Shown: positions 1 to 6,507, counted from the first letter of the stretch. The stretch: DNA of 16,432 bases from Bacteroidales bacterium (GCA_030618905.1 JAUXCL010000029.1:1-16432), one strand, 5' to 3'. The notes: generated by a model from the sequence alone, not told the origin. Numbers and translations are program-made.

Positions 1-508
1 CAAGATGGGATTACAGGCCAGGCTGATGTCTCAGGCAATGCGTAAACTGACTGCCAGTATTGGCAAAACAGGTACCATTTGCGTTTTCATTAACCAGCTG
101 AGGGAGAAAATCGGTGTGATGTTTGGCAATCCTGAAACCACTACCGGTGGAAATGCACTGAAGTTTTATACTACTGTGCGATTGGATATCAGAAGGATGA
201 ACCAGATTAAGGAAGGTGAAAACATCGTGGGAAACAGGGTCAGGGTTAAGGTGGTCAAGAATAAAGTGGCACCACCGTTCCGTAAGGCAGAATTTGATAT
301 TATTTACGGTGAAGGCATATCTAAAATGGGTGAGATCATCGACCTGGGGGTGGATTACAATATCATCAAGAAGAGTGGTTCCTGGTTCAGCTATGGAGAT
401 ACAAAACTAGGGCAGGGGAGAGACGCTGTAAAGAAATTACTGAAGGATAACCCCGAATTGGCAGAAGAGCTGGAAAAGGGAATCAAAGAAAAATTGGCCG
501 AAGCTTAA
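1..508 (+). CDS. recA: RecA recombinase, C-terminal part (5' end outside window)
   Basis: RecA forms ATP-dependent filaments on single-stranded DNA, carries out strand exchange and triggers LexA-type self-cleavage. The window opens inside the gene; the reading frame begins at base 2, and the methionine at base 5 is internal. The first visible residues (KMGLQARLMSQAMRKL) align by eye with E. coli RecA near residue 163, so roughly the second half is present. The DNA-binding loop L2 segment GNPETTTGGNALKFY is intact, followed by VRLDIRR, the VKVVKNKVAPPF segment and the GEGISKMGEIIDLGV core of the C-terminal domain. The acidic tail is short, ending KEKLAEA. The Walker A and B motifs lie outside the window. 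The next gene starts 24 bp downstream on the same strand, so read-through is possible. The identification is certain from family knowledge. Confidence 0.98.
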   Translation, partial: KMGLQARLMSQAMRKLTASIGKTGTICVFINQLREKIGVMFGNPETTTGGNALKFYTTVRLDIRRMNQIKEGENIVGNRVRVKVVKNKVAPPFRKAEFDIIYGEGISKMGEIIDLGVDYNIIKKSGSWFSYGDTKLGQGRDAVKKLLKDNPELAEELEKGIKEKLAEA

Positions 509-532
509 TTCCATCTTAATTTAGCATTAATC

Positions 533-1573
533 ATGATGAAAAACTATGGTCTGCTATCATTTGTCATGACAGGTATGTTGTTGCTGTTTTTCTCCTGCCA
601 GCAACAAAGTTCCACCAATCAGGATAATCAGTCCGGAGAGAGGGTTCAGGATTCTCTGCAAAAGATCAGTTCAATGATCAGGCAGGATTCTTCAAACGCT
701 TTATTGTATTATCAAAGGGCCTGTATTTATATCCAGGAGCACAAAATAAACGATGCCTTCAGAGACATTAAGCAGGCCATACTTTTACAGCCTGAGGATG
801 CACGTTTTTATATTTCACTCTCGGATATCTACCTTATGCAGGGTAAAATAGCCAGCTGTAAGGAATCCCTTGAAAAGGCTGTTAAGCTTGATCCGGGTAG
901 TAAGGAGGCTTTTCTAAAGCTTGCTGAGCTAAATCTGATCCTGAAGGACTATGACAGTACCTTCGAACATCTTAAAAGAGCCATTGATATAGAACCGCTT
1001 AATCCTACGGCATACTTCATAAGCGGCTATGCATTCCTGGAATTAGAGGACACAAGCAGGGCAATTGAAAACTTCAGCATTGCTGTTGACCAGAATCAGA
1101 ATTACTTCGATGCTTATATATATCTTGGGAATATATATGCGGCCAGGAAGCATAAATTAGCCATAGATTATTATAATAATGCACTGAATATCAATCCTCA
1201 AAGTATAGAAGTGTATTATAATCTCGCTTTGTTTTATCAGAATACAGAGCAGATTCAGGAAGCCATTGACACCTATGATAAACTTCTGAAGATTGAAGCG
1301 TCTAATCAGGATGCTTTATATAACCTGGGTTTTATTAACCTGGTATTTTTAAAAGAATTTGAAAAGGCAGTTCACTATTTCACACAAGCCATCAATATAG
1401 ACCAGGAGTATATAGATGCCTATTTTAACAGAGGATATACTCAGGAATTATTGGGCAATTATAACGAAGCCAGGTGGGATTATCAGAAAACACTGGAATT
1501 AGAAACAAATCACCCAAAAGCGATTGATGGCTTAAACCGTCTCGATGAAATTCAATTCCAGTTATCAGAGTAA
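533..1573 (+). CDS. TPR-repeat lipoprotein
   Basis: A predicted lipoprotein of 346 residues. The N-terminus has a hydrophobic signal (about residues 4-20) ending in a lipobox, LLFFSC, with Cys22 as the probable lipidated residue. A polar serine/glutamine-rich linker follows. From about residue 54 to 330 there are eight tetratricopeptide repeats of about 34 residues, each with the usual pattern of a small residue near position 8, Ala at 20 and a closing proline or asparagine turn (for example AILLQPED, AVKLDPGS, AIDIEPLN). Such repeats are protein-protein interaction scaffolds; no catalytic domain is visible, and the partner is unknown. Two ATG codons stand in tandem at 533 and 536, and either could be the start. 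The stop codon lies inside the 3' end of the opposing feoAB gene, a 9-bp overlap. It follows recA by 24 bp and may be co-transcribed with it. Confidence 0.9.
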   Translation: MMKNYGLLSFVMTGMLLLFFSCQQQSSTNQDNQSGERVQDSLQKISSMIRQDSSNALLYYQRACIYIQEHKINDAFRDIKQAILLQPEDARFYISLSDIYLMQGKIASCKESLEKAVKLDPGSKEAFLKLAELNLILKDYDSTFEHLKRAIDIEPLNPTAYFISGYAFLELEDTSRAIENFSIAVDQNQNYFDAYIYLGNIYAARKHKLAIDYYNNALNINPQSIEVYYNLALFYQNTEQIQEAIDTYDKLLKIEASNQDALYNLGFINLVFLKEFEKAVHYFTQAINIDQEYIDAYFNRGYTQELLGNYNEARWDYQKTLELETNHPKAIDGLNRLDEIQFQLSE

Positions 1574-3964
1574 CAGAGAGCCGAGCTGGTATATGAGGAA
1601 TGAAGCAATCCATGCAAGACCTGTGGTATAAAAGGCCATGAAGATGGCCCATTTCCATCCTCCGGTTTCTTTTCGTACAGCTGCGATCACTGCAATACAA
1701 GGCAGGTAGAGCAATACAAATGCCAGAAAAGAAAAGGCCGCCAGGGGAGTAAATACCTTTTCGCCTTTTTTTGGTCCACTGGTATAGGTTTGTTTCCTTA
1801 ACTTTTCAGATAGCCCTTCGACACCGGTTGAGTCAACATCTACCTGGTAAAGCACCCCCATGGTGCTGACAACAATCTCCTTTGCGGCACTGCCTGCAAT
1901 AAGACTCACACCCATCTTCCAGTCAAAACCCAGTGGACGGATTACCGGTTCTATAAATTTTCCGATCTTTCCAATATAGGACTGTTCTTGCTGATTGCTT
2001 GCTTTTTGAGATGTTGATTCACCTGCAATTTCCTGGTTTCTCGGGAAGTATCCGAGGGCCCAGATGATCATGGAGGCTATCATTATGATGCCCCCCATTT
2101 TCTTCAGGTATTGTGAACCACGGAACCAGGTATGTTTTAAGGTTGTGTACAAGGTGGGCATCCTGTATGGTGGAAGTTCCATGACAAAGGGGATGTCCTT
2201 GGCCCGAAAAAGGGTTTTTTTGAATATCAGGGCCATTATTGCAGCAAGAATGATCCCCGACAGATAGATCAGGAATAAGATAGTTCCCTGGTACTTCGTG
2301 AAAAATGCACTGATGATCAGGATGTAAATAGGATACCTGGCACTACACGACATCATGGGGTTAATCAAAATTGTTACGATCCGGTCACTTTTACTTTCTA
2401 TTGTCCTGGTGGCGAGAATGGCAGGGACATTACAGCCAAAACCCATTAATAAAGGGATGAATGATTTTCCATGAAGCCCGACCTTGTGCATTAGCTTATC
2501 CAGGATAAATGCCACCCTGGACATGTAACCGGTGTCTTCCATGATCGCGATGAACATAAACAGCAGAAGGATATTGGGCAGAAATACAATGACACCGCCA
2601 ACACCTCCAATAATACCATCAATTAACATGTCCTTGAAAATACTGTCGGGCAATAATCTGTTTATGCCCACACCTGTCAATGAAACAAGCTGTTCAATCC
2701 AGTTCATGGGATACTGGCCGATGAAAAATGTGGCCTCAAACATAAACCACATGAAAAAAAGAAAAATTGGATAACTCAGGAATCTGCTTGTCAGGTAATG
2801 ATCCAGTTTTTTTGTTCTGGTATGAAGTTTTTTGGTGCTGGGGACCAATGTTTCTTTGAGTGCTCCTTCGATGAACCCATATTTAGCATTCGTGATCAGG
2901 GTTTCTGAATCCTCTGAATACTGCCCGTTAATTTTAGAAATTTCCTTGTCGGCTATATTGAGTATTTCCTGGTAGTTATCCAGGCTGGAGATTGCCTCGG
3001 TTGCTGAGACATCACCCTCCAATAGCTTTATGGCGTAGAACCTGGAAGAAACGACATCCGTGAATGATTTTGTTTTCCATATAAGGTCCTGTAATTTACT
3101 AATGGCAAGTTCAATATCTAATCCGTAGTTAATGTGGATATGCCTGACATAAGGATCCCTGTCTTCAAAAACGTCGATAACTTTTTTAAAAAGTTCTTTA
3201 ATGCCCTGGTTTTTTGAGCTGATAGTTGGTATGAACGGTATACCAACCATCTTGCCAAGGGCTTTATAATCAAACTTATCTCCTTTGCTTTCTAATTCAT
3301 CAAACATATTAAGTGCAGCGACCACTTTAATATCCAGGTCTATCAGCTGAGTGGTCAGGTAGAGGTTCCTCTCCAGATTCGATGCATCAATTACATTGAC
3401 CACAATATCCGGCATCTTTTCCAGGATATGTTGCCTGACAAAGATCTCTTCCGGCGAATATTCTGTAAGTGAGTATGTCCCGGGCAGATCTGTAATATTA
3501 AAAGTGTATCCATTAAATTCAAACCTGGCTCTGTGGGCATCGACGGTCACGCCACCATAATTTCCAACATGAAGCCTGGATTTTGAAGCGACATTAAATA
3601 AGGTTGTTTTTCCGCAATTAGGGTTGCCCACAAGTGCTACGTCAATGATTTTTCCTTTTTCCTTTGCTTTGGTTTTGAGAATATTGGTAGATGTAACACC
3701 ATTGAAGCCATTGCTGGCTTTCTGCTTTTCAGCTTCTTCCAGGGTAACTACTTCGATCAGGTTTGCTTCACTTCTTCGGAGGGACACTTGATAGTTTAAA
3801 ATCTGGTACTCCACCGGGTCCATCAGGGGAGCTGATTTAACGACCTCGACCTCTTTGCCTTTAACAAAGCCCATTTCGAGAATCCTCCTGCGGAAAGCTC
3901 CTCTGCCACGGACCTTATAAATGATGCCTTTTTCTCCCTCTTTGAGGTTACCCAATAATGGCAT
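1565..3964 (-). CDS. feoB: Fused ferrous iron transporter FeoA-FeoB
   Basis: Inner-membrane GTP-dependent Fe(II) importer of 799 residues. Residues 1 to about 75 form a FeoA (SH3-like) domain (LGNLKEGEKGIIYKV, ILEMGFVKGKEVEVV), which is a separate small protein in E. coli. A linker leads to the FeoB G domain, with G1 GNPNCGKT at 113-120, G2 threonine near 140, G3 DLPG at 159-162, G4 NMFD at 219-222 (the NMxD form usual in FeoB rather than NKxD) and G5 SSK near 249. A helical GDI-type region follows to about residue 390. The rest is a polytopic core with the conserved GFGCNVPAILATR and NPMMSCSARYP gate segments and GSAAKEIVVSTMGVLY near the C-terminus. Fused FeoAB proteins are common in Bacteroidota. 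The gene sits 45 bp downstream of the DUF5063 gene on the same strand; a near-palindrome in that gap may be regulatory. Confidence 0.97.
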   Translation of the reverse strand: MPLLGNLKEGEKGIIYKVRGRGAFRRRILEMGFVKGKEVEVVKSAPLMDPVEYQILNYQVSLRRSEANLIEVVTLEEAEKQKASNGFNGVTSTNILKTKAKEKGKIIDVALVGNPNCGKTTLFNVASKSRLHVGNYGGVTVDAHRARFEFNGYTFNITDLPGTYSLTEYSPEEIFVRQHILEKMPDIVVNVIDASNLERNLYLTTQLIDLDIKVVAALNMFDELESKGDKFDYKALGKMVGIPFIPTISSKNQGIKELFKKVIDVFEDRDPYVRHIHINYGLDIELAISKLQDLIWKTKSFTDVVSSRFYAIKLLEGDVSATEAISSLDNYQEILNIADKEISKINGQYSEDSETLITNAKYGFIEGALKETLVPSTKKLHTRTKKLDHYLTSRFLSYPIFLFFMWFMFEATFFIGQYPMNWIEQLVSLTGVGINRLLPDSIFKDMLIDGIIGGVGGVIVFLPNILLLFMFIAIMEDTGYMSRVAFILDKLMHKVGLHGKSFIPLLMGFGCNVPAILATRTIESKSDRIVTILINPMMSCSARYPIYILIISAFFTKYQGTILFLIYLSGIILAAIMALIFKKTLFRAKDIPFVMELPPYRMPTLYTTLKHTWFRGSQYLKKMGGIIMIASMIIWALGYFPRNQEIAGESTSQKASNQQEQSYIGKIGKFIEPVIRPLGFDWKMGVSLIAGSAAKEIVVSTMGVLYQVDVDSTGVEGLSEKLRKQTYTSGPKKGEKVFTPLAAFSFLAFVLLYLPCIAVIAAVRKETGGWKWAIFMAFYTTGLAWIASFLIYQLGSLLL

Positions 3965-3970
3965 TGATCG

Positions 3971-3984
3971 TTAATTTAGATTAA
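3971..3984. promoter_or_regulatory. Near-palindrome upstream of feoAB
   Basis: TTAATTTAGATTAA is a 14-bp AT-rich inverted repeat with two of the seven pairs imperfect. It lies 6 bp upstream of the feoAB start, inside the 45-bp gap after the DUF5063 gene. Iron-uptake genes are normally under Fur or DtxR-type control, and such regulators bind AT-rich inverted repeats, so this is a plausible operator. AT-rich sequence produces such partial palindromes readily, so the call is weak. Confidence 0.25.
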
Positions 3985-4009
3985 ATAAAGTGGATAAAAG
4001 TACACATTT

Positions 4010-4558
4010 TTACATTTGTGGCTCACCCTCTTCAGCAGAAAATGCATCGGCATAAAGATATTGATGTATGGCTTTCATGACACGTATCAGCTTAGGACCC
4101 CAATTCACTTCAAATAGGGTTCTGCAGTTATTGACAGCGTTTTCTCTTGCGGCATGTGTATTTTTCTGGTAGAGCATAATATAATCCTTCAGGTCCTGGT
4201 ATATATCGGCAAAATGCTCGGCTATGCTTCCTTTATCAACTTCATCATCGATAAAACGCTGCTCATCAATGTACCAGAACTCATCATCAGGGGCAAGTTT
4301 AGAACGAAGTGTATTGAAAATGTACTCCCATTGCTCTTCAGCAACAAATCGTTCATTTGCCTCGGGGTTTTCAACATCTATTGATGAGATGAGGCTACCT
4401 TTCAGGTAAATCAGGGGACAGATCTTATGGAAGTATTCAAAGATCTCTTGCTTGTTGTATTCATCAGCTTTTTCAAGGAAAAGGCAGAGTTCATTCGCTA
4501 CCGTCAGCAACTCAAGAACACTCTTTTGGATACTGGAATCTTCAGCTTGTTCACTCAT
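4010..4558 (-). CDS. DUF5063-type protein of unknown function
   Basis: A 182-residue soluble, acidic protein with no signal peptide or membrane segment. The sequence (LTVANELCLFLEKADEYNKQEIFEYFHKICPLIYLKGSLI, in pieces: an N-terminal helical region, then EQWEYIFNTL, DDEFWYIDEQRF, AEHFADIYQDLKDYIMLY and VNWGPKLIRVMKAIHQYL) resembles, from memory, the family annotated DUF5063 in Bacteroidota. It appears mostly alpha-helical with many aromatic residues. No catalytic motif is recognised and no function is proposed. The start at 4558 is an ATG, and the first residues are non-conserved and charged. It is divergent from the GreA-like gene across a 99-bp gap that holds a perfect 16-bp palindrome. The feoAB gene follows after 45 bp on the same strand and could share its transcript, which is inference from spacing alone. 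Confidence 0.72.
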   Translation of the reverse strand: MSEQAEDSSIQKSVLELLTVANELCLFLEKADEYNKQEIFEYFHKICPLIYLKGSLISSIDVENPEANERFVAEEQWEYIFNTLRSKLAPDDEFWYIDEQRFIDDEVDKGSIAEHFADIYQDLKDYIMLYQKNTHAARENAVNNCRTLFEVNWGPKLIRVMKAIHQYLYADAFSAEEGEPQM

Positions 4559-4596
4559 AAAGCTCCGTTCAATAAAATAAGTGATGAAGTTTATGC

Positions 4597-4612
4597 AAAT
4601 ATTGCAATATTT
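4597..4612. promoter_or_regulatory. Perfect 16-bp palindrome between divergent genes
   Basis: AAATATTGCAATATTT is identical to its reverse complement over all 16 bases. It sits near the middle of the 99-bp gap between the DUF5063 gene (-) and the GreA-like gene (+). Its edges overlap imperfect matches to the Bacteroidota -7 element TAnnTTTG on both strands: TTTCTTTG at 4610-4617 (+) and AATATTTG, the complement of 4596-4603 (-). A dimeric regulator bound here could control both promoters. The palindrome is seen directly; the regulatory role is inference. Confidence 0.45.
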
Positions 4613-4657
4613 CTTTGATTAATAAACAAGAAATTCTTATATTTATGTAAAATTGAA

Positions 4658-5116
4658 GTGCTTGTGGAAAAGCTTGCCTTGAAAAATAAAATTCTCGATC
4701 TATGTCTTGCCCAGCAGCAAGCAACGATAGATCACATTGAATTTGCCATGGACGAGGCACAGAAAAGTGCCAATGACTATGGACAGCCGAAAGACCGTTA
4801 TGATTCATACCGAATACAGCTGCTCAGAAAACGGGATTTAATGGCCGGACAGCTCCACCAGGCCTTCAACCAAATGGAAACCCTCAGAAAAGTTGATCCT
4901 AAAGTCATCCATGACCATGCCGGTTTCGGTGCAGTTGTTCAGACCAAAGAACAAAATCTCTTTATTGCTGTCGGTTTAGGCAAAATAAATGTAAATGGCA
5001 GGGATTATTATGCAATTTCACCAAATGTTCCAATTTTTGAAGCGATAAGAAATAAAAGGAAAGGGGAGGAGTTTTCATTCCGTGGTACTACGCAAAAGAT
5101 CCTTGATATCTTTTGA
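4658..5116 (+). CDS. GreA/GreB-like small protein (coiled coil plus C-terminal domain)
   Basis: A 152-residue protein with the layout of transcript cleavage factors: an N-terminal helical hairpin (about residues 1-80, with a polar and acidic turn around SANDYGQPKDRYDS) and a C-terminal FKBP-like fold (about 88-152: HAGFGAVVQT, NLFIAVGLGKI, YYAISPNVPIFEAI, EEFSFRGTTQKILDIF). The AISPNVPI stretch matches the Gre pattern SPxSPIGxALxGKxxGD in a divergent form. Bacteroidota homologues are, as I recall, often mislabelled 3-oxoacyl-ACP synthase; nothing here resembles a ketosynthase. The start is uncertain: there is no in-frame ATG between the upstream stop at 4616-4618 and the body of the gene, so GTG at 4658 is taken, with GTG at 4664 or ATT at 4652 as alternatives. 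Action on RNA polymerase is inferred from the family layout. Confidence 0.75.
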   Translation: MLVEKLALKNKILDLCLAQQQATIDHIEFAMDEAQKSANDYGQPKDRYDSYRIQLLRKRDLMAGQLHQAFNQMETLRKVDPKVIHDHAGFGAVVQTKEQNLFIAVGLGKINVNGRDYYAISPNVPIFEAIRNKRKGEEFSFRGTTQKILDIF

Positions 5117-5200
5117 TTCGGTATTTGCAATTCTGTATTTATAATTTCCTTTGCGACATTTCAGCACAAATTTACAATCGTCAACAGAAATCCACATCTG

Positions 5201-5246
5201 TAACTAGTAACAAATATCCAACACGTATATCTCTCATTACTAGTTA
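5201..5246. repeat. 10-bp perfect inverted repeat
   Basis: TAACTAGTAA (5201-5210) and TTACTAGTTA (5237-5246) are exact reverse complements separated by 26 bp. The left arm, extended to 5199-5212, is itself a near-palindrome (TGTAACTAGTAACA, one mismatched pair). The long spacer and low GC make a terminator hairpin for the upstream gene unlikely. Paired protein-binding sites are more plausible. Confidence 0.5.
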
Positions 5247-5419
5247 AAAGTACTAATTATTTCACAAATGTAATTTTCCACAAAATAGTTTACATTAGTA
5301 ATATTTTTGAAAATCACTGACGATTTGACACTATTAATAGATTTCCACATATTAATCTGTTAAAATTCAATTGTTTTTATAGTTCTATTAAAGTAATAAT
5401 TTAAGAGTGAAAATCTGAA

Positions 5420-5433
5420 TGCAATTAATTGTA
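5420..5433. repeat. 14-bp near-palindrome, copy 1
   Basis: TGCAATTAATTGTA is a palindrome but for one pair. It matches the element at 5468-5481 under the shared pattern TGYAATTAATYGYA. The two lie 48 bp apart in the same orientation. It may be a second class of binding site, distinct from the TTACAnnTGTAA array, or simple AT-rich coincidence. Confidence 0.35.
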
Positions 5434-5467
5434 CTTATTGAAAAGCCTTGATGGATAACGATTATAT

Positions 5468-5481
5468 TGTAATTAATCGCA
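5468..5481. repeat. 14-bp near-palindrome, copy 2
   Basis: TGTAATTAATCGCA has two imperfect pairs and shares the pattern TGYAATTAATYGYA with 5420-5433. It ends 2 bp before the operator-like site at 5484-5495. Confidence 0.35.
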
Positions 5482-5550
5482 GTATACAAATGTAAAATAA
5501 CTATTACAACTGTGAACTCGTTATTTTATGCATGTGATTCAAATATTGGT

Positions 5551-5558
5551 TACATTTG
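5551..5558 (+). promoter_or_regulatory. Bacteroidota -7 promoter box for the Xre gene
   Basis: TACATTTG is an exact match to the Bacteroidota -7 consensus TAnnTTTG. No clean -33 TTTG is present at the expected distance; TTTA at 5525-5528 is the nearest. Transcription would begin a few bases downstream, close to the ATG at 5576. This places the earlier in-frame ATG at 5528 upstream of the promoter, and so decides the start. The box lies wholly inside the perfect operator-like repeat at 5550-5561. Confidence 0.55.
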
Positions 5559-5575
5559 TAAAAACTACATTTTGC

Positions 5576-5998
5576 ATGGATGATATTGTAGTAAGGATAG
5601 AGTTGATATTAAAGGCTAGAAATTTGAGCCCATCAAAATTTGCTGATGAGATAGGTGTGCAAAGGTCCAGTATTTCTCATATCATGTCAGGAAGAAATAA
5701 GCCAAGCCTGGATTTAATCCTGAAGATCCTGTCCAGGTACCGGGATCTTAACACGGAATGGCTTTTGAGTGGATTTGGTGCAATGAATAAGGAAGCTACA
5801 TTATTTGACACCAGGGAATTGGATGAACCCATTGATACTGCCATTAAGAAAGTGCCTGGGTCCCTGGGATCATCGGGTAAGTCAGCCAGGGATAAAATTA
5901 AACCAGGGGCAGCTTTTTCTCAGGATAAAAAGATTGAAAAAGTGCTTGTCTTCTATAATGACAAGACTTTCGAGGAATTTTTATCTGGTGGGGATTAA
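5576..5998 (+). CDS. Xre-family helix-turn-helix regulator
   Basis: A 140-residue DNA-binding protein. The HTH_3 (Xre/Cro-CI) domain occupies residues 4-66: RIELILKARNLSPSKFADEIGV forms the first helices, followed by the recognition helix RSSISHIMSGRNKPSLDLIL and the closing TEWLLSGFGAM. A basic, flexible linker (about 85-118) leads to a short conserved-looking C-terminal motif, KKIEKVLVFYNDKTFEEF, of the type I recall on many Bacteroidota Xre proteins. There is no peptidase or sensor domain. An ATG at 5528 would add 16 residues, but they are hydrophobic, absent from the family pattern, and encoded upstream of the -7 box; the ATG at 5576 is preferred. The five-copy inverted repeat upstream suggests it regulates itself. 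It abuts ndk, which is convergent, with no gap. Targets elsewhere are unknown. Confidence 0.85.
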   Translation: MDDIVVRIELILKARNLSPSKFADEIGVQRSSISHIMSGRNKPSLDLILKILSRYRDLNTEWLLSGFGAMNKEATLFDTRELDEPIDTAIKKVPGSLGSSGKSARDKIKPGAAFSQDKKIEKVLVFYNDKTFEEFLSGGD

Positions 5999-6418
5999 TT
6001 AAAATCTCTCCAATTTCGAAAAATGGAAATCGCTTTCTGTGATTGCATTTTCATCGCTATCTGATCCATGCACCGCATTTTCCTGCAGGTTTGTACCATA
6101 TAATATTCTGATAGTACCTTCTTCAGCATTTACCGGATTTGTAGCCCCTATTAATTTTCTGAAATCTTCAACAGCATTGTCTTTTTCAAGTATGACGGCA
6201 ACAATTGGGCCGGACGACATAAACTCTACAAGATCAGAATAAAAGGGACGCTCCTTGTGCACCAGGTAAAACGTTTTTGCCTGATTTGCTGTTAACTGTG
6301 TAAATTTCATAGCGATGATTTTAAATCCCGCATTATTGATCATGGCCAGGATAGGGCCTGTATATCCTAGCTTAACCGCAGTGGGTTTAATCATTGTCAA
6401 TGTCCTTTTTCCACTCAT
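5999..6418 (-). CDS. ndk: Nucleoside diphosphate kinase
   Basis: Transfers the gamma phosphate of ATP to nucleoside diphosphates through a phosphohistidine, balancing NTP and dNTP pools in the cytoplasm. The 139 residues are a complete enzyme of normal bacterial length. Visible signatures are TLTMIKPTAV with the phosphate-binding Lys11, the HKERPFYSDLVEFMSSGP segment, RKLIGATNP and the active-site signature NAVHGSDS with His117. The start is the ATG at 6418. A candidate -7 box (TATTTTTG on the minus strand, 6448-6455) lies 29 bp upstream. Its stop codon directly adjoins the stop of the convergent Xre gene. It diverges from the DHH phosphoesterase gene across 130 bp. Confidence 0.98.
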   Translation of the reverse strand: MSGKRTLTMIKPTAVKLGYTGPILAMINNAGFKIIAMKFTQLTANQAKTFYLVHKERPFYSDLVEFMSSGPIVAVILEKDNAVEDFRKLIGATNPVNAEEGTIRILYGTNLQENAVHGSDSDENAITESDFHFSKLERF

Positions 6419-6447
6419 TTTATGCTCATTTAATGTTTTTGATCCGG

Positions 6448-6455
6448 CAAAAATA
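6448..6455 (-). promoter_or_regulatory. Candidate -7 box for ndk
   Basis: Read on the minus strand the sequence is TATTTTTG, an exact match to TAnnTTTG, 29 bp upstream of the ndk start. No matching -33 TTTG was found at the usual spacing, so the call rests on one short element. Confidence 0.4.
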
Positions 6456-6499
6456 GGAATATATTATTCTACATTCAGTGCTATTATGGTATTATTTAA

Positions 6500-6507
6500 T
6501 ATTTTTG
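6500..6507 (+). promoter_or_regulatory. Candidate -7 box for the DHH phosphoesterase operon
   Basis: TATTTTTG matches TAnnTTTG exactly and lies 41 bp upstream of the TTG start at 6549. It would serve the DHH gene and the two FKBP genes behind it. The two candidate boxes at 6448-6455 and 6500-6507 face away from each other, as expected for divergent promoters. Confidence 0.4.

Larger units (their letters stand above)
5262..5561. promoter_or_regulatory. Array of five TTACA-nn-TGTAA operator-like sites
   Basis: Five copies of a 12-bp inverted repeat with two unspecified centre bases occur here: TCACAAATGTAA (5262-5273), TTACATTAGTAA (5290-5301), ATACAAATGTAA (5484-5495), TTACAACTGTGA (5504-5515) and TTACATTTGTAA (5550-5561). 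The last is perfect and the others each have one mismatch to the ten specified positions. A weaker sixth copy, with two mismatches, is CCACATCTGTAA at 5192-5203. Sites at 5484 and 5504 are exactly 20 bp apart, about two helical turns. Short inverted repeats in tandem upstream of an Xre gene are the usual arrangement for its own operators. The perfect copy covers the -7 promoter box, which suggests autorepression. The repeats are seen directly; the binding protein is inferred. Confidence 0.6.
5117..5575. other. AT-rich gene-free stretch rich in inverted repeats
   Basis: This 459-bp stretch separates the GreA-like gene from the most likely start of the Xre gene. It is clearly more AT-rich than its surroundings. 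No convincing ORF is visible on either strand. It contains the TTACAnnTGTAA operator-like array, a 10-bp inverted repeat (5201-5210 and 5237-5246), two 14-bp near-palindromes (5420-5433, 5468-5481) and three TCCACA motifs on the same strand (5191-5196, 5277-5282, 5344-5349) resembling parts of DnaA boxes. A regulatory region for the Xre gene is the simplest reading. A replication-related role, or a small untranslated RNA, cannot be excluded from sequence alone. Confidence 0.7.

Noticed and set aside
1425..1700. 91-codon open frame on the - strand across the TPR/feoAB junction
   Set aside because: It overlaps two well-supported genes in a different frame and its product shows no family pattern.
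4658..5116. Annotation as 3-oxoacyl-ACP synthase, as seen on similar small proteins
   Set aside because: At 152 residues with a coiled-coil hairpin and a Gre-like C-terminus it lacks the size and the Cys-His-Asn or Cys-His-His triad of ketosynthases.
5201..5246. Rho-independent terminator for the GreA-like gene
   Set aside because: The inverted repeat is AT-rich with a 26-base loop and no following run of T, and it lies 85 bp past the stop codon.
5528..5575. Upstream ATG giving the Xre protein 16 more residues
   Set aside because: The extra residues do not resemble the family, and the -7 box at 5551-5558 lies inside this extension, so the transcript would start after the ATG.
5117..5575. 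CRISPR array or phage attachment site in the repeat-rich stretch
   Set aside because: The repeats are 12-14 bp, unevenly spaced and palindromic, with no cas genes, tRNA or integrase nearby.
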